From an uncultured Prevotellaceae bacterium (GTDB taxonomy: Bacteria; Bacteroidota; Bacteroidia; Bacteroidales; Bacteroidaceae), in NCBI GenBank assembly GCA_902786565.1, contig CADACW010000014.1, positions 1 through 64,000 on the forward strand: 64,000 nucleotides of DNA. The letters are read 5' to 3'. Of the stretch, positions 1-8,342 are shown in pieces. The position numbers and the translations under genes are program-made. The notes beneath the pieces were generated by a model, which ran no database searches, had not been told where the DNA came from, and saw nothing but the letters and a program-made list of their open reading frames with translations. Each line of letters opens with the position of its first letter. Position 1 is the stretch's first letter.

Positions 1-58
1 AACCAGAAAGTTTGTAGGGCCTCCAAAGATACCTCCCGAAAAAAGCCACCACTGAAAA

Positions 59-346
59 TCAGTCAGTTGCATTGGCTACCCCTGCAATGTGGGTTAAGTC
101 GTACTTGGAATAATGGTAAGTGAAGGCGAGCACATCGGACTTGGCAAAGTTGAGGGTCTGCGAGGGCGAGGCAAGGAGGACGCGGTCGTCCTGAAACAGC
201 ATTTTTGTGCCAGTACCCAGCACGTGGTCGGTCGTCGTGCCGTCAGCGTGGTGCACCTGCAGGGTCTGCGCCGTGGCCCCCTGGCCACCAGCTGTTGCCA
301 TCAGAAGGGTGGTGATGGCGGAGAGTAGTAATTGTCTTGGTCTCAT
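59..346 (-). CDS. Small exported protein, probably frameshifted near its end
   Basis: A 95-residue protein with a clear signal peptide (basic MRPRQ start, hydrophobic core, cleavage likely after the ATAQ near residue 27). The mature part (TLQVHHADGTTTDHVL...) resembles a short N-terminal module common in exported Prevotella proteins; the 977-residue protein at 51797-54730 begins its mature part the same way. The ending GVANATD looks like the linker that in such proteins leads to a C-terminal beta domain, but a TGA stop follows. In another frame just past the stop the text reads LIFSGGFFREVSLEALQTF, which looks like that missing domain, and a run of six T lies there. I infer a frameshifted gene running off the window; function unknown. 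It lies 31 bp after the BatA-like gene and may share its transcript. Confidence 0.5.
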   Translation of the reverse strand: MRPRQLLLSAITTLLMATAGGQGATAQTLQVHHADGTTTDHVLGTGTKMLFQDDRVLLASPSQTLNFAKSDVLAFTYHYSKYDLTHIAGVANATD

Positions 347-377
347 AAGTATTAGGTTTTTAGTTGCATGGAATAAA

Positions 378-1400
378 TCAAGGAATTCGCCGGAAGATGG
401 TGATACGCAAAAGCACCTCCAGCAGCAATGCTATCAATGCGCCGAGGGCAAATTTCTGGTAAACCTCATAGTGACGGCTGTAGAGCTGAACGTCAATCTT
501 CGACTTCTCCAGCTGGTCAATCTCGTGGTAAATCTGGCGCAGCTCCTTGGTGTTGGTGGCACGGTAGAACTTGCCGTTGGTGCTGCGGGCAATGTCGCCG
601 AGCGTCTTGGTGTCGATCTCCACCGGAATCTGCATGTACTGCGTCCGGCCACCCACGTTGAGAGGGTAGCGGGCGGTGCCGTTGGTGCCCACGCCGACGG
701 TGTAGACGCGGATGCCCAGGCTGCGGGCGATGTCGGCGGCGGTCATGGGCGAAATGTCGCCACGGTTGTTGGAGCCGTCGGTGAGCAGGATGACCACCCG
801 GCTCTTGGCCTGCGAGTCTTTCAGTCGGCTCACGGCGTTGGCCAGGCCCATGCCGATGGCGGTGCCATCCTCGATGAGGCCGCGGGCGGCAATGTCGGTA
901 CGCACGTTTTCCAACTGCGAGAGCAGGGCGGCGTGGTCGATGGTCATTGGGCACTGTGTGAACGCCTCGCCGGCAAAGATGGTCAGTCCGATGTTGTCGT
1001 TGGGCCGGCCCACAATGAACTCGGCGGCCACATTCTTGGCGGCCTCAAGGCGGTTCTGGATGCCCCGTCCGAGGTCCTGCAGGTCTTCGGCAAGCATCGA
1101 CGTCGAGACGTCCATTGCCATCATGATGTCAATGCCCTCGACGGTCTCGTTCTTCATTGAGTCGCTGGTCTGCGGGCGCGCCAAGGCGATGACGAGCAGC
1201 GTGAAGGCCACGATGCGCAGCACCATCTGCAGGGGCATGAGCATGACGCGCCAGGACCGCGGCGCATAGCGGAACACATGGGTGTCGGCCATGCGGATAG
1301 TGGGCTCGCTCTTCTTGCGCAACATCACATACCACAGGATGTAGGGTATGATGAGCAGGAGCAGCAGCAGATATTCTCTATTAGCAAATTCCATATTCAT
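378..1400 (-). CDS. batA: BatA-like von Willebrand factor A membrane protein
   Basis: 340 residues. Two membrane segments at about 10-26 and 57-75, a VWA domain from about 90 to 290, and a last membrane helix at about 314-334: the usual layout of Bacteroidetes BatA/BatB. The metal-site motif is intact (DVSTS at 97-101, a later Thr region and TDGS at 207-210). BatA proteins belong to the bat/moxR aerotolerance cluster, where VWA proteins are thought to be assembled by the MoxR ATPase; the exact role is not settled. The start overlaps the end of the upstream BatD-like gene by 4 bp, so the two are translationally coupled. BatA versus BatB cannot be told by reading alone; position right after the BatD-like gene favours BatA. 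Confidence 0.85.
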   Translation of the reverse strand: MNMEFANREYLLLLLLIIPYILWYVMLRKKSEPTIRMADTHVFRYAPRSWRVMLMPLQMVLRIVAFTLLVIALARPQTSDSMKNETVEGIDIMMAMDVSTSMLAEDLQDLGRGIQNRLEAAKNVAAEFIVGRPNDNIGLTIFAGEAFTQCPMTIDHAALLSQLENVRTDIAARGLIEDGTAIGMGLANAVSRLKDSQAKSRVVILLTDGSNNRGDISPMTAADIARSLGIRVYTVGVGTNGTARYPLNVGGRTQYMQIPVEIDTKTLGDIARSTNGKFYRATNTKELRQIYHEIDQLEKSKIDVQLYSRHYEVYQKFALGALIALLLEVLLRITIFRRIP

Positions 1401-2482
1401 AACAAATCTATGACACTATAGACAATGTAGCAGAAGAGCACGGCGGCGGCAATGCCAAGCACGGCAATGGATGCCTTCAGCGTGGTGCGGTTCTTCTTGG
1501 TGTATTTCTCCTCCTCGGTGAGTTCGGTCTTCACCACTTGCTCGCTAGGCGGGAGCTCCACCTTGGTGCGGTTGATGAAGTCGATGGCGTTCACCAGGTT
1601 GGCGTCGTTCTCGCCAAGCAGCGTGGAGTATTTGGCAAACTTCACCAAGTCGGCAGTCTGGAAGAGCTGGCGCAGCTCCTCTTGCGACTCGGCGTCGGCC
1701 TGTGTGAGCCGCTCTATGATCTCCGAACTGGTCATCTCCATGGCATAGAAGCCATAGCGCTCCTCGATATATTTGCGCAGGGTGTCGGTCAGTCGGGTAT
1801 AGTACTCCTTGGGGTCTTCGGCAGTCTGCATCTTCTCGGCCTTGATTTCCTCGATGGCCCGCATGGCCTTCTGGTGAGGCAGGAGCCGGCGGACAAACCG
1901 CGGACGGGAAATGACGGGCTTGTTGTCGCGCAGACGCAGCCAGAGATACCATGCCGCGGCCAAGAGCACCAGCATGAGCACACTGAGCCAGAACGGCACG
2001 GCCCACTGGTCGAGCTCCCAGCTGAAGGGGTTGTCCTGCACCGTCTTCGGACCGTAGTACTTCTCAAAGTCGGTGGTGTCCACATCGACGGTGAGCACCT
2101 TCAGTGCCAGTTTGTTGGTCTGATAGTCTTTGCCGTCCACCTTGACAGTCATGGGGGGAATATAGTAGAGCGTATCGTCAAACGAGGTGAGCACATAGCC
2201 TCGGCTGTGGCTCACCTGACCGCCATCGGCCTTCTCTGTAGGCATCTCAACGGCTCCAAGAAACTCTATCCCCGCCGGGAGCATCGTCTCCTTGGGAAAC
2301 TCAACCACGGCATTTTCGCCAGTGGTGGCGGTGACGGTCACCTGCACCTGCTGGCCCACAAGCATTTCCACCGCACTCAACGACGACTCCACCTTGACCT
2401 GGGCCATCGCATGGCTAAATGAAAAATGGTAAATGATAAATGACAAGCACATTATCATTACCCATCTGCCCTTTGCTTTCAT
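1397..2482 (-). CDS. BatD-like membrane protein of the bat cluster
   Basis: 361 residues: signal peptide (about 1-28), a periplasmic beta-rich domain (about 29-158) with the BatD-like opening VKVESSLSAVEMLVGQQVQV, a membrane helix at about 161-182, a cytoplasmic helical stretch and a final helix at about 338-358. In Bacteroidetes a protein of this kind sits between DUF58 and batA. Here it starts its own transcript, with a promoter at 2548-2579. The signal peptide is odd: its hydrophobic core LSFIIYHFSF is encoded by four tandem 7-bp repeats (2415-2442), suggesting repeat expansion inside the gene. Either Met1 or Met9 could be the start. Confidence 0.7.
   Translation of the reverse strand: MKAKGRWVMIMCLSFIIYHFSFSHAMAQVKVESSLSAVEMLVGQQVQVTVTATTGENAVVEFPKETMLPAGIEFLGAVEMPTEKADGGQVSHSRGYVLTSFDDTLYYIPPMTVKVDGKDYQTNKLALKVLTVDVDTTDFEKYYGPKTVQDNPFSWELDQWAVPFWLSVLMLVLLAAAWYLWLRLRDNKPVISRPRFVRRLLPHQKAMRAIEEIKAEKMQTAEDPKEYYTRLTDTLRKYIEERYGFYAMEMTSSEIIERLTQADAESQEELRQLFQTADLVKFAKYSTLLGENDANLVNAIDFINRTKVELPPSEQVVKTELTEEEKYTKKNRTTLKASIAVLGIAAAVLFCYIVYSVIDLL
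2415..2442. repeat. Heptad repeat array, 4 units, inside a signal peptide
   Basis: On the plus strand four units of 7 bp follow one another: CTAAATG, AAAAATG, GTAAATG, ATAAATG. The array lies within the signal-peptide codons of the BatD-like gene and keeps its reading frame. Same 7-bp period as arrays at 25775, 26337, 45217, 51416, 61662, 62251 and 63391. Confidence 0.75.
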
Positions 2483-2547
2483 TTCTTCTCTGTTTTGTTT
2501 GCTTATGCAGCCATAGCCAGGCTGCTACTCCTTTTTTGAAGCGCGTG

Positions 2548-2579
2548 CAAAGGTAGCCCAATTTGCCGACATTGCCAAA
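2548..2579 (-). promoter_or_regulatory. Promoter of the BatD-like/BatA unit
   Basis: Read on the minus strand: TTTG at 2579-2576, 20 bp, then TACCTTTG at 2555-2548. This matches the Bacteroidetes -33/-7 pattern and gives a leader of about 60 nt before the start codon at 2482. Confidence 0.75.
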
Positions 2580-2920
2580 ACAATTAACGAACTTTTACGC
2601 AGATATTAATGTTTATAACGATTCTATACGAAGGAAGACAAAAAACTCACTCCACATTCGCATGTTAAAGAAATACAGGGGTGGGAAAGGCAAGAATCTG
2701 AGAGGGCTGTTACACCCATGAAAAACCAGCCTTTGAGATAAGTGCCTTTTATCTCGGAGATAAGTGCCTTTTATCTCGGAGATAAGTGGCACTTATCTCT
2801 AAGGCTGGATAAAGGCAAGTCTTAATCCAATACGTCTTGTCCGAGGTTACAGACACTAAATGTTGAGAAATTTGATTAATTTATGAATAAGCGATGCGCC
2901 CCATAATTTTCAGAAAAACT
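2580..2920. other. Long divergent intergenic region
   Basis: No coding sequence is convincing here. The stretch lies between two diverging promoters and holds one palindromic triple array (2726-2808). The rest is AT-rich with no further structure that I could see. Confidence 0.6.
2726..2808. repeat. Palindromic triple-unit array, copy 1
   Basis: Three 21-bp units at 2735-2755, 2757-2777 and 2779-2799, each with arms GAGATAA and TTATCTC around a 7-bp core (GTGCCTT, GTGCCTT, GTGGCAC), separated by a single G. An outer stem CCAGCCTT (2726-2733) / AAGGCTGG (2801-2808) encloses the set. Unlike the other four copies it has no G-run tail. It lies in a divergent intergenic region, so it is not a simple end-of-gene terminator. 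Confidence 0.9.
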
Positions 2921-2952
2921 TTTGGCCGTTTAGTGCTAAATGTGTATCTTTG
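2921..2952 (+). promoter_or_regulatory. Promoter of the leucine-rich-repeat gene
   Basis: TTTG at 2921-2924, 20 bp, TATCTTTG at 2945-2952. It favours the ATG at 2995 as the start, since the upstream TTG at 2950 lies within the -7 box. Confidence 0.8.
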
Positions 2953-2994
2953 CAGAAAAATTGGATTAAAGTTGAAAGAATAACACAGACAACT

Positions 2995-4452
2995 ATGAAG
3001 AGATTGCTGATTTCTTGCATTTGCCTCTGTGGCCTGACAAGCACGGAAGCTAATGTCTATTACAATGGCTTATGCACCAAGATTGGCGACAACTATTATC
3101 AGGAGTTCTGGGACGATGAAGACGAGAGCGACGACGTGAGGGTAGAACTCGTCTACTGGAACAGTGCTCCCGACACGCTTTTCGTGCCCGCCACCATCGA
3201 ATGGGCTGGTGAGACGGCCTATGTGGACAGGGTGGATGATGGTTTCTTCCAAGATTACCAACTGAAAGCCGTCGTCGTTGACGCTGACAACCGCTCACTG
3301 ACATCACAGGACGGTTTGCTCTTCTCAAATGACGGCACCCTGATGGGATGGCCCAGAGGCAAAGGCGGTGTGTTCACGATTGGGAAGGATATGCAACTCA
3401 ATTATAGGCTGCTTATCAACCGCCCGCTACTGACGGCGATAGAGGTTGACGAGAACGACACACGGTTCAGCAGCCGCGACGGCGTGCTTTTCACGAAAGA
3501 CGGACTGCAGCTGCTCGTCTATCCTGCTGGTAGAGAGGGGGCTTACAGCGTGCCGCAAGGCGTTACGACCATCACGGGTTCGGCCTTTAACGGCAGTAGC
3601 CACCTCACCGAATTGCAACTGCCCGAAACAGTGCGTGAGATTGGCGTTTCTGCTTTTGAGGGATGCAGCCAGTTGCGCCATGTCAACATTCCAGAGGGCG
3701 TGGAGGAACTGCCCTCATCCCTCTTTGCCCATTGCACGCAGTTGGAGGCTCTGGAAATCCCCTCTACAGTAAACCGCCTGGGGCACAATGTGTTCTGGGA
3801 CTGCAACAGCCTAAAGACCATCAACATACCAGCCAGCGTGACAAAGATGGAGTATAGCGCGCTATGGTACGACTACGGCATGACCGACATACAGGTGGAT
3901 GAGTCGAACCCGACGTATAAGAGTATCGACGGCATTGTCTATTCAAAAGACGGCACGCAGCTGCTCCACTGCCCTTGCGGCCGCACGGGCACCGTGACCA
4001 TTGCCAAGGGAACCACCACGCTGGACCACTCTTTCTTCTGCTGTGAGAAACTGGAGAAGGTGGTCATACCCGCCAGCGTGGAAACCATTGGCGAGGCCAC
4101 TTTCTCCGAATGCTACAGCCTGAGCAGCATCTACACCGAGCGTGAGGAGCCCGCTCCTGGAAAGGTGTGGGTGTTCTGGCCAACGGTGAACAACTTCTGG
4201 CTGCCGTCGCAATGTACCATCTACGTGCCGAAAGGATGCAAGGAGAAATACCAGCGGCAGGACGACAACAACTGGTGGAGCAGGTTCTGGATAGAAGAAT
4301 ATGAGTCGACGGGCATCGCTGATGTCGGTACCAGCAGCGACAAGTCTGCCGCAAGCCGCTATGCCCTCGACGGGAGACCGGCTACAGGCAAACGGAGCCT
4401 GAAGATAGTGCGCCAGAAAGATGGCATCACGAAGAAGGTGATTGGTTATTGA
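2995..4452 (+). CDS. Exported BspA-type leucine-rich-repeat protein
   Basis: 485 residues from the ATG at 2995; a longer reading from TTG at 2950 would start inside the promoter. Signal peptide MKRLLISCICLCGLTSTEA. The body carries LRR_5 (BspA-like) repeats with the pattern LPETVREIGVSAFEGCSQLR / IPEGVEELPSSLFAHCTQLE, interrupted by strands of the type DGVLFTKDGLQLLVYPAGR seen three times. The tail (GIADVG...YALDGRPATGKRSLKIVRQKDG) is the common Prevotella C-terminal beta module. BspA-family proteins are surface or secreted adhesins; the target here is unknown. It is followed after 20 bp by sod on the same strand, and the pair interrupts an otherwise minus-strand bat/moxR cluster. Confidence 0.85.
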   Translation: MKRLLISCICLCGLTSTEANVYYNGLCTKIGDNYYQEFWDDEDESDDVRVELVYWNSAPDTLFVPATIEWAGETAYVDRVDDGFFQDYQLKAVVVDADNRSLTSQDGLLFSNDGTLMGWPRGKGGVFTIGKDMQLNYRLLINRPLLTAIEVDENDTRFSSRDGVLFTKDGLQLLVYPAGREGAYSVPQGVTTITGSAFNGSSHLTELQLPETVREIGVSAFEGCSQLRHVNIPEGVEELPSSLFAHCTQLEALEIPSTVNRLGHNVFWDCNSLKTINIPASVTKMEYSALWYDYGMTDIQVDESNPTYKSIDGIVYSKDGTQLLHCPCGRTGTVTIAKGTTTLDHSFFCCEKLEKVVIPASVETIGEATFSECYSLSSIYTEREEPAPGKVWVFWPTVNNFWLPSQCTIYVPKGCKEKYQRQDDNNWWSRFWIEEYESTGIADVGTSSDKSAASRYALDGRPATGKRSLKIVRQKDGITKKVIGY

Positions 4453-4472
4453 AAACAGTAACTTAAACTATA

Positions 4473-5060
4473 ATGAATATGAAGAAGTATGAACTGATGG
4501 CACTGCCTTATGAGGCCGACGCACTGGAGCCAGTGATTAGCAAGGAGACGATAGGATTTCACCACGGGAAGCACCTGCTGGCCTATGTGAACAACCTGAA
4601 TGGGCTGCTGGACGGAAGTCCGTTGGCTGACCTGCCGCTGGAGGAGATTGTCAAGAAGGGGCAGGGAGGCATCCTGAACAATGCCGGACAAATTCTAAAC
4701 CACGAGCTATACTTCGGACAGTTTGCAGCCCCCAAGGAGAACAATCTGCCTGCTGGAAAAATAGCCGAAGCTATAGCAAGGGACTTCGGCTCGTTTGAGG
4801 CGTTCAAGGAGGAGTTTCAGAAGAAGGGTGCCACGCTGTTCGGGTCTGGCTGGGTGTGGCTCTCGGCTGACAAGGACGGGAAGCTCGTCATCACACAAGA
4901 GACCAACGCCGCCAATCCTGTGCAGCGAGGCCTGAAACCCCTGCTCACTTTCGACGTTTGGGAGCATGCCTACTATCTGGACTACCAGAACCGCCGCCCT
5001 GACCACCTCGCCGCCCTTTGGCAGATTGTCAACTGGGAAGTCGTGGAACAACGCTTGTAA
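4473..5060 (+). CDS. sodB: Superoxide dismutase (Fe/Mn type)
   Basis: 195 residues, full family length. Converts superoxide to hydrogen peroxide and oxygen in the cytoplasm. Metal ligands are visible: His30 in FHHGKH, the His of ILNHELYF, and Asp and His of DVWEHAYYLDYQNRR. The GGILNNAGQ segment resembles the SOD of Porphyromonas gingivalis, which is known to work with either Fe or Mn, so a cambialistic enzyme is likely (inference). Start may be Met1 or Met3. It probably shares a transcript with the LRR gene. Only 16 bp separate its stop from the stop of the convergent DUF58 gene and I see no terminator there. Confidence 0.95.
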   Translation: MNMKKYELMALPYEADALEPVISKETIGFHHGKHLLAYVNNLNGLLDGSPLADLPLEEIVKKGQGGILNNAGQILNHELYFGQFAAPKENNLPAGKIAEAIARDFGSFEAFKEEFQKKGATLFGSGWVWLSADKDGKLVITQETNAANPVQRGLKPLLTFDVWEHAYYLDYQNRRPDHLAALWQIVNWEVVEQRL

Positions 5061-5076
5061 ACTCGTACTTCAGGTG

Positions 5077-5949
5077 TCAGCCTCTCTGCTTGAACAGGCC
5101 CATTAGCGACTTCACATAGTCACCGTCGGTGGATATGCTGACACTGTCTACCTTGCTCTTGGCAAAGGTCTCGTGCAAGTCGTCCTGCCGCTTCATCCAG
5201 TAACGGCGGTAACTGTCGCGCAGCCTACGGCTCCCGGTGTCCACATACTGCTCAAAGCCGGTCTCGGCGTCGACCACCTTCATCAGGCCCACCTTGGGCA
5301 GTTCGGAGGAACGGCGGTCGTAGACCTGGATGGCCACCACGTCGTGCTTGCGGCTGGCAATGGTGAGCTGCTGCTGGAAGTTCTGGCGGTCGTAGAAATC
5401 ACTCAACAGGAAAGCTGTGCAGCGGCGCTTGCTCACTCCGGTCAGAAACTCGATGGCCTGTGCCACATCAGTGCGCGAACTCTCGGCATGGAAGTCGAGC
5501 AGTTCGCGTATGATATATAAGATGTGCTTGCGGCCTTTCTTCGGCGGAATGTACTTCTCTATCTTGTCAGAGAAGAAGATGACGCCGATTTTATCGTTGT
5601 TCTGGATGGCCGAGAAGGCCAGCGTGGCCGCAATCTCCGTCACCATGTCGCGCTTCATCTGGTGCTGTGTACCGAAGTCGAGCGAGCCGCTGACGTCGAT
5701 GAGCAGCATGACGGTCAGCTCGCGCTCCTCCTCAAACACCTTCACGTAGGGCTTGTTAAAGCGGGCGGTCACGTTCCAGTCAATGTCGCGCACGTCGTCG
5801 CCATACTGGTACTCGCGCACCTCCGAGAAAGCCATACCACGCCCCTTGAAGGCCGTATGGTACTGACCAGCAAAGATGTTGTTGCTCAGTCCACGGGCCT
5901 TTATTTCAATCTTACGGACTTTCTTTATGATTTCCGATGTTTCCATCAA
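5077..5949 (-). CDS. DUF58 domain protein of the moxR/bat cluster
   Basis: 290 residues. The DUF58 signature YQYGDDVRDIDWNVTAR is at 47-63, followed by a VWA-like fold with DVSGS at 85-89 as a probable metal site. No membrane segment. In Bacteroidetes this gene follows moxR and is thought to be a client or adaptor of the MoxR ATPase. Here it is the last gene of the ftsY-to-DUF58 unit, 17 bp after moxR; its usual downstream partners lie 2.6 kb further on, behind two opposite-strand genes. Confidence 0.9.
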   Translation of the reverse strand: MMETSEIIKKVRKIEIKARGLSNNIFAGQYHTAFKGRGMAFSEVREYQYGDDVRDIDWNVTARFNKPYVKVFEEERELTVMLLIDVSGSLDFGTQHQMKRDMVTEIAATLAFSAIQNNDKIGVIFFSDKIEKYIPPKKGRKHILYIIRELLDFHAESSRTDVAQAIEFLTGVSKRRCTAFLLSDFYDRQNFQQQLTIASRKHDVVAIQVYDRRSSELPKVGLMKVVDAETGFEQYVDTGSRRLRDSYRRYWMKRQDDLHETFAKSKVDSVSISTDGDYVKSLMGLFKQRG

Positions 5950-5966
5950 TTATGATTTATGCAGTA

Positions 5967-6962
5967 TCAAGGCACTTCCACCTTATTGATAATCTTTGAG
6001 ACAATCTCCTCGCTGGTCACATTGCTGGCCTCAGCCTCGTAGGTCAGACCGATGCGGTGGCGCAGCACGTCGTGGGCCACAGCACGCACATCCTCAGGCA
6101 CCACGTAGCCACGGCGCTTGATGAAGGCATAGGCACGGGCTGCCTTGGCCAGATTGATGCTGGCACGGGGCGAACCGCCGAATGAAATCATATCCTTCAG
6201 TTCCTTCAGGCCATAGCGGTCGGGGAAGCGGGTGGCAAAGACAATGTCGGCGATATACTGCTCAATTTTTTCGTCAAGATAGACCTCGCGCACCACCTCG
6301 CGGGCTTTCAGGATTTCTTTCGCCGTTGTCACGGGCGACACCTGTGGCAGTCCGCCTCCGATGTTCTCGCGGATAATCTTCTTCTCCTCGTCAATCGAAG
6401 GATAGCCGATGACCACTTTCAACATGAAACGGTCCACCTGGGCTTCGGGCAGCGGATAGGTACCCTCCTGCTCGATGGGGTTCTGGGTGGCCATCACCAG
6501 GAACGGGCTGGGCAAGTCGAAGGTCTCGCTGCCGATGGTCACCTGCTTCTCCTGCATGGCTTCGAGCAGTGCGCTCTGCACTTTGGCCGGGGCGCGGTTG
6601 ATTTCATCGGCCAGCACGAAATTGGCAAACACGGGGCCCTTCTTGGTGAGGAACTTCTCGTCTTTCTGCGAATAAATCATCGTGCCTGTGACGTCGGCAG
6701 GCAGCAAGTCAGGCGTAAACTGAATACGGCTGTACTTGGCGTCGATGAGCTGCGAGAGCGTTTTGATGGCCAGTGTCTTGGCCAGTCCGGGCACGCCCTC
6801 CAGCAGGATGTTGCCATCGCTGAGCAGGCCGATGAGTAACGAGTCTACCAAATGTTTCTGACCGACAATCACGCGGTCCATACCTGCCACCAGATTGGTG
6901 ACGAAGCCACTTTGCTGTTCAATCCGGATGTTCAATTCGCGGATATCAATGTTTTCTGCCAT
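5967..6962 (-). CDS. MoxR-family AAA+ ATPase
   Basis: 331 residues, typical MoxR length. Walker A GVPGLAKT at 56-63 after LLEG, Walker B FVLADE at 115-120, then INRAPAKVQSALLEAMQE, sensor 1 ATQNP and the downstream EGTYPLPEAQVDRF motif. MoxR ATPases act as chaperones for VWA-domain proteins, fitting the DUF58 and BatA-like genes nearby. It sits 22 bp after the HU/LysM gene and 17 bp before DUF58, so it appears to be cotranscribed with both. Confidence 0.95.
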   Translation of the reverse strand: MAENIDIRELNIRIEQQSGFVTNLVAGMDRVIVGQKHLVDSLLIGLLSDGNILLEGVPGLAKTLAIKTLSQLIDAKYSRIQFTPDLLPADVTGTMIYSQKDEKFLTKKGPVFANFVLADEINRAPAKVQSALLEAMQEKQVTIGSETFDLPSPFLVMATQNPIEQEGTYPLPEAQVDRFMLKVVIGYPSIDEEKKIIRENIGGGLPQVSPVTTAKEILKAREVVREVYLDEKIEQYIADIVFATRFPDRYGLKELKDMISFGGSPRASINLAKAARAYAFIKRRGYVVPEDVRAVAHDVLRHRIGLTYEAEASNVTSEEIVSKIINKVEVP

Positions 6963-6984
6963 TCTTATTCTATAATTATAAATT

Positions 6985-8055
6985 TTATTTGGTCTTTTTT
7001 TTCTTCCACTCCAATTTGGGTATTTTCACTTCCTGTCCGGTCTTCAGCGTCTCGCTGCCGCTGATGCCGTTGTACACTTCAATATAGCACTCCATGTCGT
7101 GGCCCAACGTGCGGCGGGCAATGCGGCGGCTGTTGTCGCCCTCACGAGCCTTTATCACATAGTCTGTCCCTGAGATGCGGTAGGCACCCAAGCGTACCCG
7201 ATTATCCATCTCTTCGTACTTCTTCCACTCCTCTTTGACAGCAGGAGCAGCAGCTAGCTCCACACTGTCAGTTGCAGTTGTGTCGTTCATCGACGGCAAC
7301 GAATCGGCTGGAGCCACCGGGACAGCCAAATCAGGAGTATTCACTGGCACTGCTACCTCGGTTGGGGATTTTTCAGGAGTGGCACTTACTGAAGAGCTGC
7401 GGCCCAACAGATAGCCTGCTCCGAAACTGGCGGTACATGCCACGATGGCCAACAGCAGCCAGAGCCACCAGCGTGAGGGGTGGCTATTGTCGTCAGAATC
7501 AACAAATGTCTCCTCAACGGGAGGCACCGGGGCTGTCTCCATGACAGGCGCCACTGGTTCGGGTTCCTCAACAGGGGCTTCGGGTTCAGGAGTCTCAACA
7601 GGCGCAACGGGCTCAGGCTCCTGAACTTGTGCGGCAGGTTCTGGCTCTTCGGTGGTGACGGTAGGCTCTTCGACGGCAGGCTCCGGCTCTGCCTCCTCGG
7701 CACCTTCGGCCGCCACAGCCTGGTCGAAAGAGACGCCCTCGTTCAGTATCACCGTGTCAAATTGGGCAAAAGGCTTGTTCACCAATTCTTTCATGGCCAA
7801 ATCGGGCAGAAACGTCAGTTTGCTATGGCTGTCAATCACCACACGCTCACCAGTATTGACACTGACGCTCTCTCGGGCGTCAACGTCGATGAGCTTGAAC
7901 GTGCCAAGCCCCTTTATTTTCACCAGTCCGTCGTTGGCTATACCCTCACGGATGGTTTCCACGAAAGCAGAAAGGAATTGCTGGGCCTGCTCTCTGCCGA
8001 GATGGTGTCTCTCTGCCAAAACGCCAGCCAGTTCACTCATTAATATTTTGGCCAT
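6985..8055 (-). CDS. HU-domain / membrane / LysM-like fusion protein
   Basis: 356 residues from the ATG at 8055. That start overlaps the stop of the upstream HU gene (TGATG) and is preceded by a strong GGAGG site. Order: an HU/IHF-type DNA-binding domain (about 1-95, with SVSVNTGERVVI in the arm position), an acidic Pro/Glu/Val-rich linker of some 90 residues made of repeats such as PEPEAPVEEPEPVAPV, a membrane helix WWLWLLLAIVACTASFGAGY, a spacer, and a C-terminal LysM-like domain (YVIKAREGDNSRRIARRTLG ... LKTGQEVKIPKL). The topology predicts DNA binding inside and peptidoglycan contact outside, so a chromosome-envelope tether is plausible. That role is inference. Confidence 0.85.
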   Translation of the reverse strand: MAKILMSELAGVLAERHHLGREQAQQFLSAFVETIREGIANDGLVKIKGLGTFKLIDVDARESVSVNTGERVVIDSHSKLTFLPDLAMKELVNKPFAQFDTVILNEGVSFDQAVAAEGAEEAEPEPAVEEPTVTTEEPEPAAQVQEPEPVAPVETPEPEAPVEEPEPVAPVMETAPVPPVEETFVDSDDNSHPSRWWLWLLLAIVACTASFGAGYLLGRSSSVSATPEKSPTEVAVPVNTPDLAVPVAPADSLPSMNDTTATDSVELAAAPAVKEEWKKYEEMDNRVRLGAYRISGTDYVIKAREGDNSRRIARRTLGHDMECYIEVYNGISGSETLKTGQEVKIPKLEWKKKKTK

Positions 8056-8342
8056 CAGCTGTTTCCTCCTTTCTTTATCTTGCCTTTCCACTCTACGCTG
8101 GGCTTAAAACCCAAAACCAGCTTAGGCGGCACAAGCATGCGCTGGCCTGTTGAAGGATTGACAATGATGCGTTCCAACTTCTTCTTTACTTCAAAAGTAC
8201 CCAGATTGGGCAGCAGCACAGCGTCACCATCCATAAAATGGTCGCCCATCGCTCCGACAAAGGTGTCGACAAGCCGCTGTACCTCGCTGTTGCGCATGTC
8301 AGTACGACTGGCCATTGTTGCTATAAAGTCTTTGTTATTCAT
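8055..8342 (-). CDS. HU-family DNA-binding protein
   Basis: 95 residues, full HU/IHF length. The helical half (ASRTDMRNSEVQRLVDTFVG) is followed by the beta arm with IVNPSTGQRMLVP, matching the HU arm consensus N-P-x-T-G. It would bend or coat DNA as a dimer. Its start overlaps the stop of rimO (TAATG) and its stop overlaps the start of the HU/LysM fusion (TGATG), so the three are translationally coupled. A heterodimer with the HU domain of the next protein is an attractive but untested idea. Confidence 0.95.
   Translation of the reverse strand: MNNKDFIATMASRTDMRNSEVQRLVDTFVGAMGDHFMDGDAVLLPNLGTFEVKKKLERIIVNPSTGQRMLVPPKLVLGFKPSVEWKGKIKKGGNS

Noticed and set aside
2726..2808. Could the triple arrays be small CRISPR arrays?
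   Set aside because: The units touch with one base between them and there are no spacers; no cas gene is in the window.
5061..5076. Terminator between sod and DUF58
   Set aside because: Only 16 bases and no hairpin; the transcripts probably overlap.
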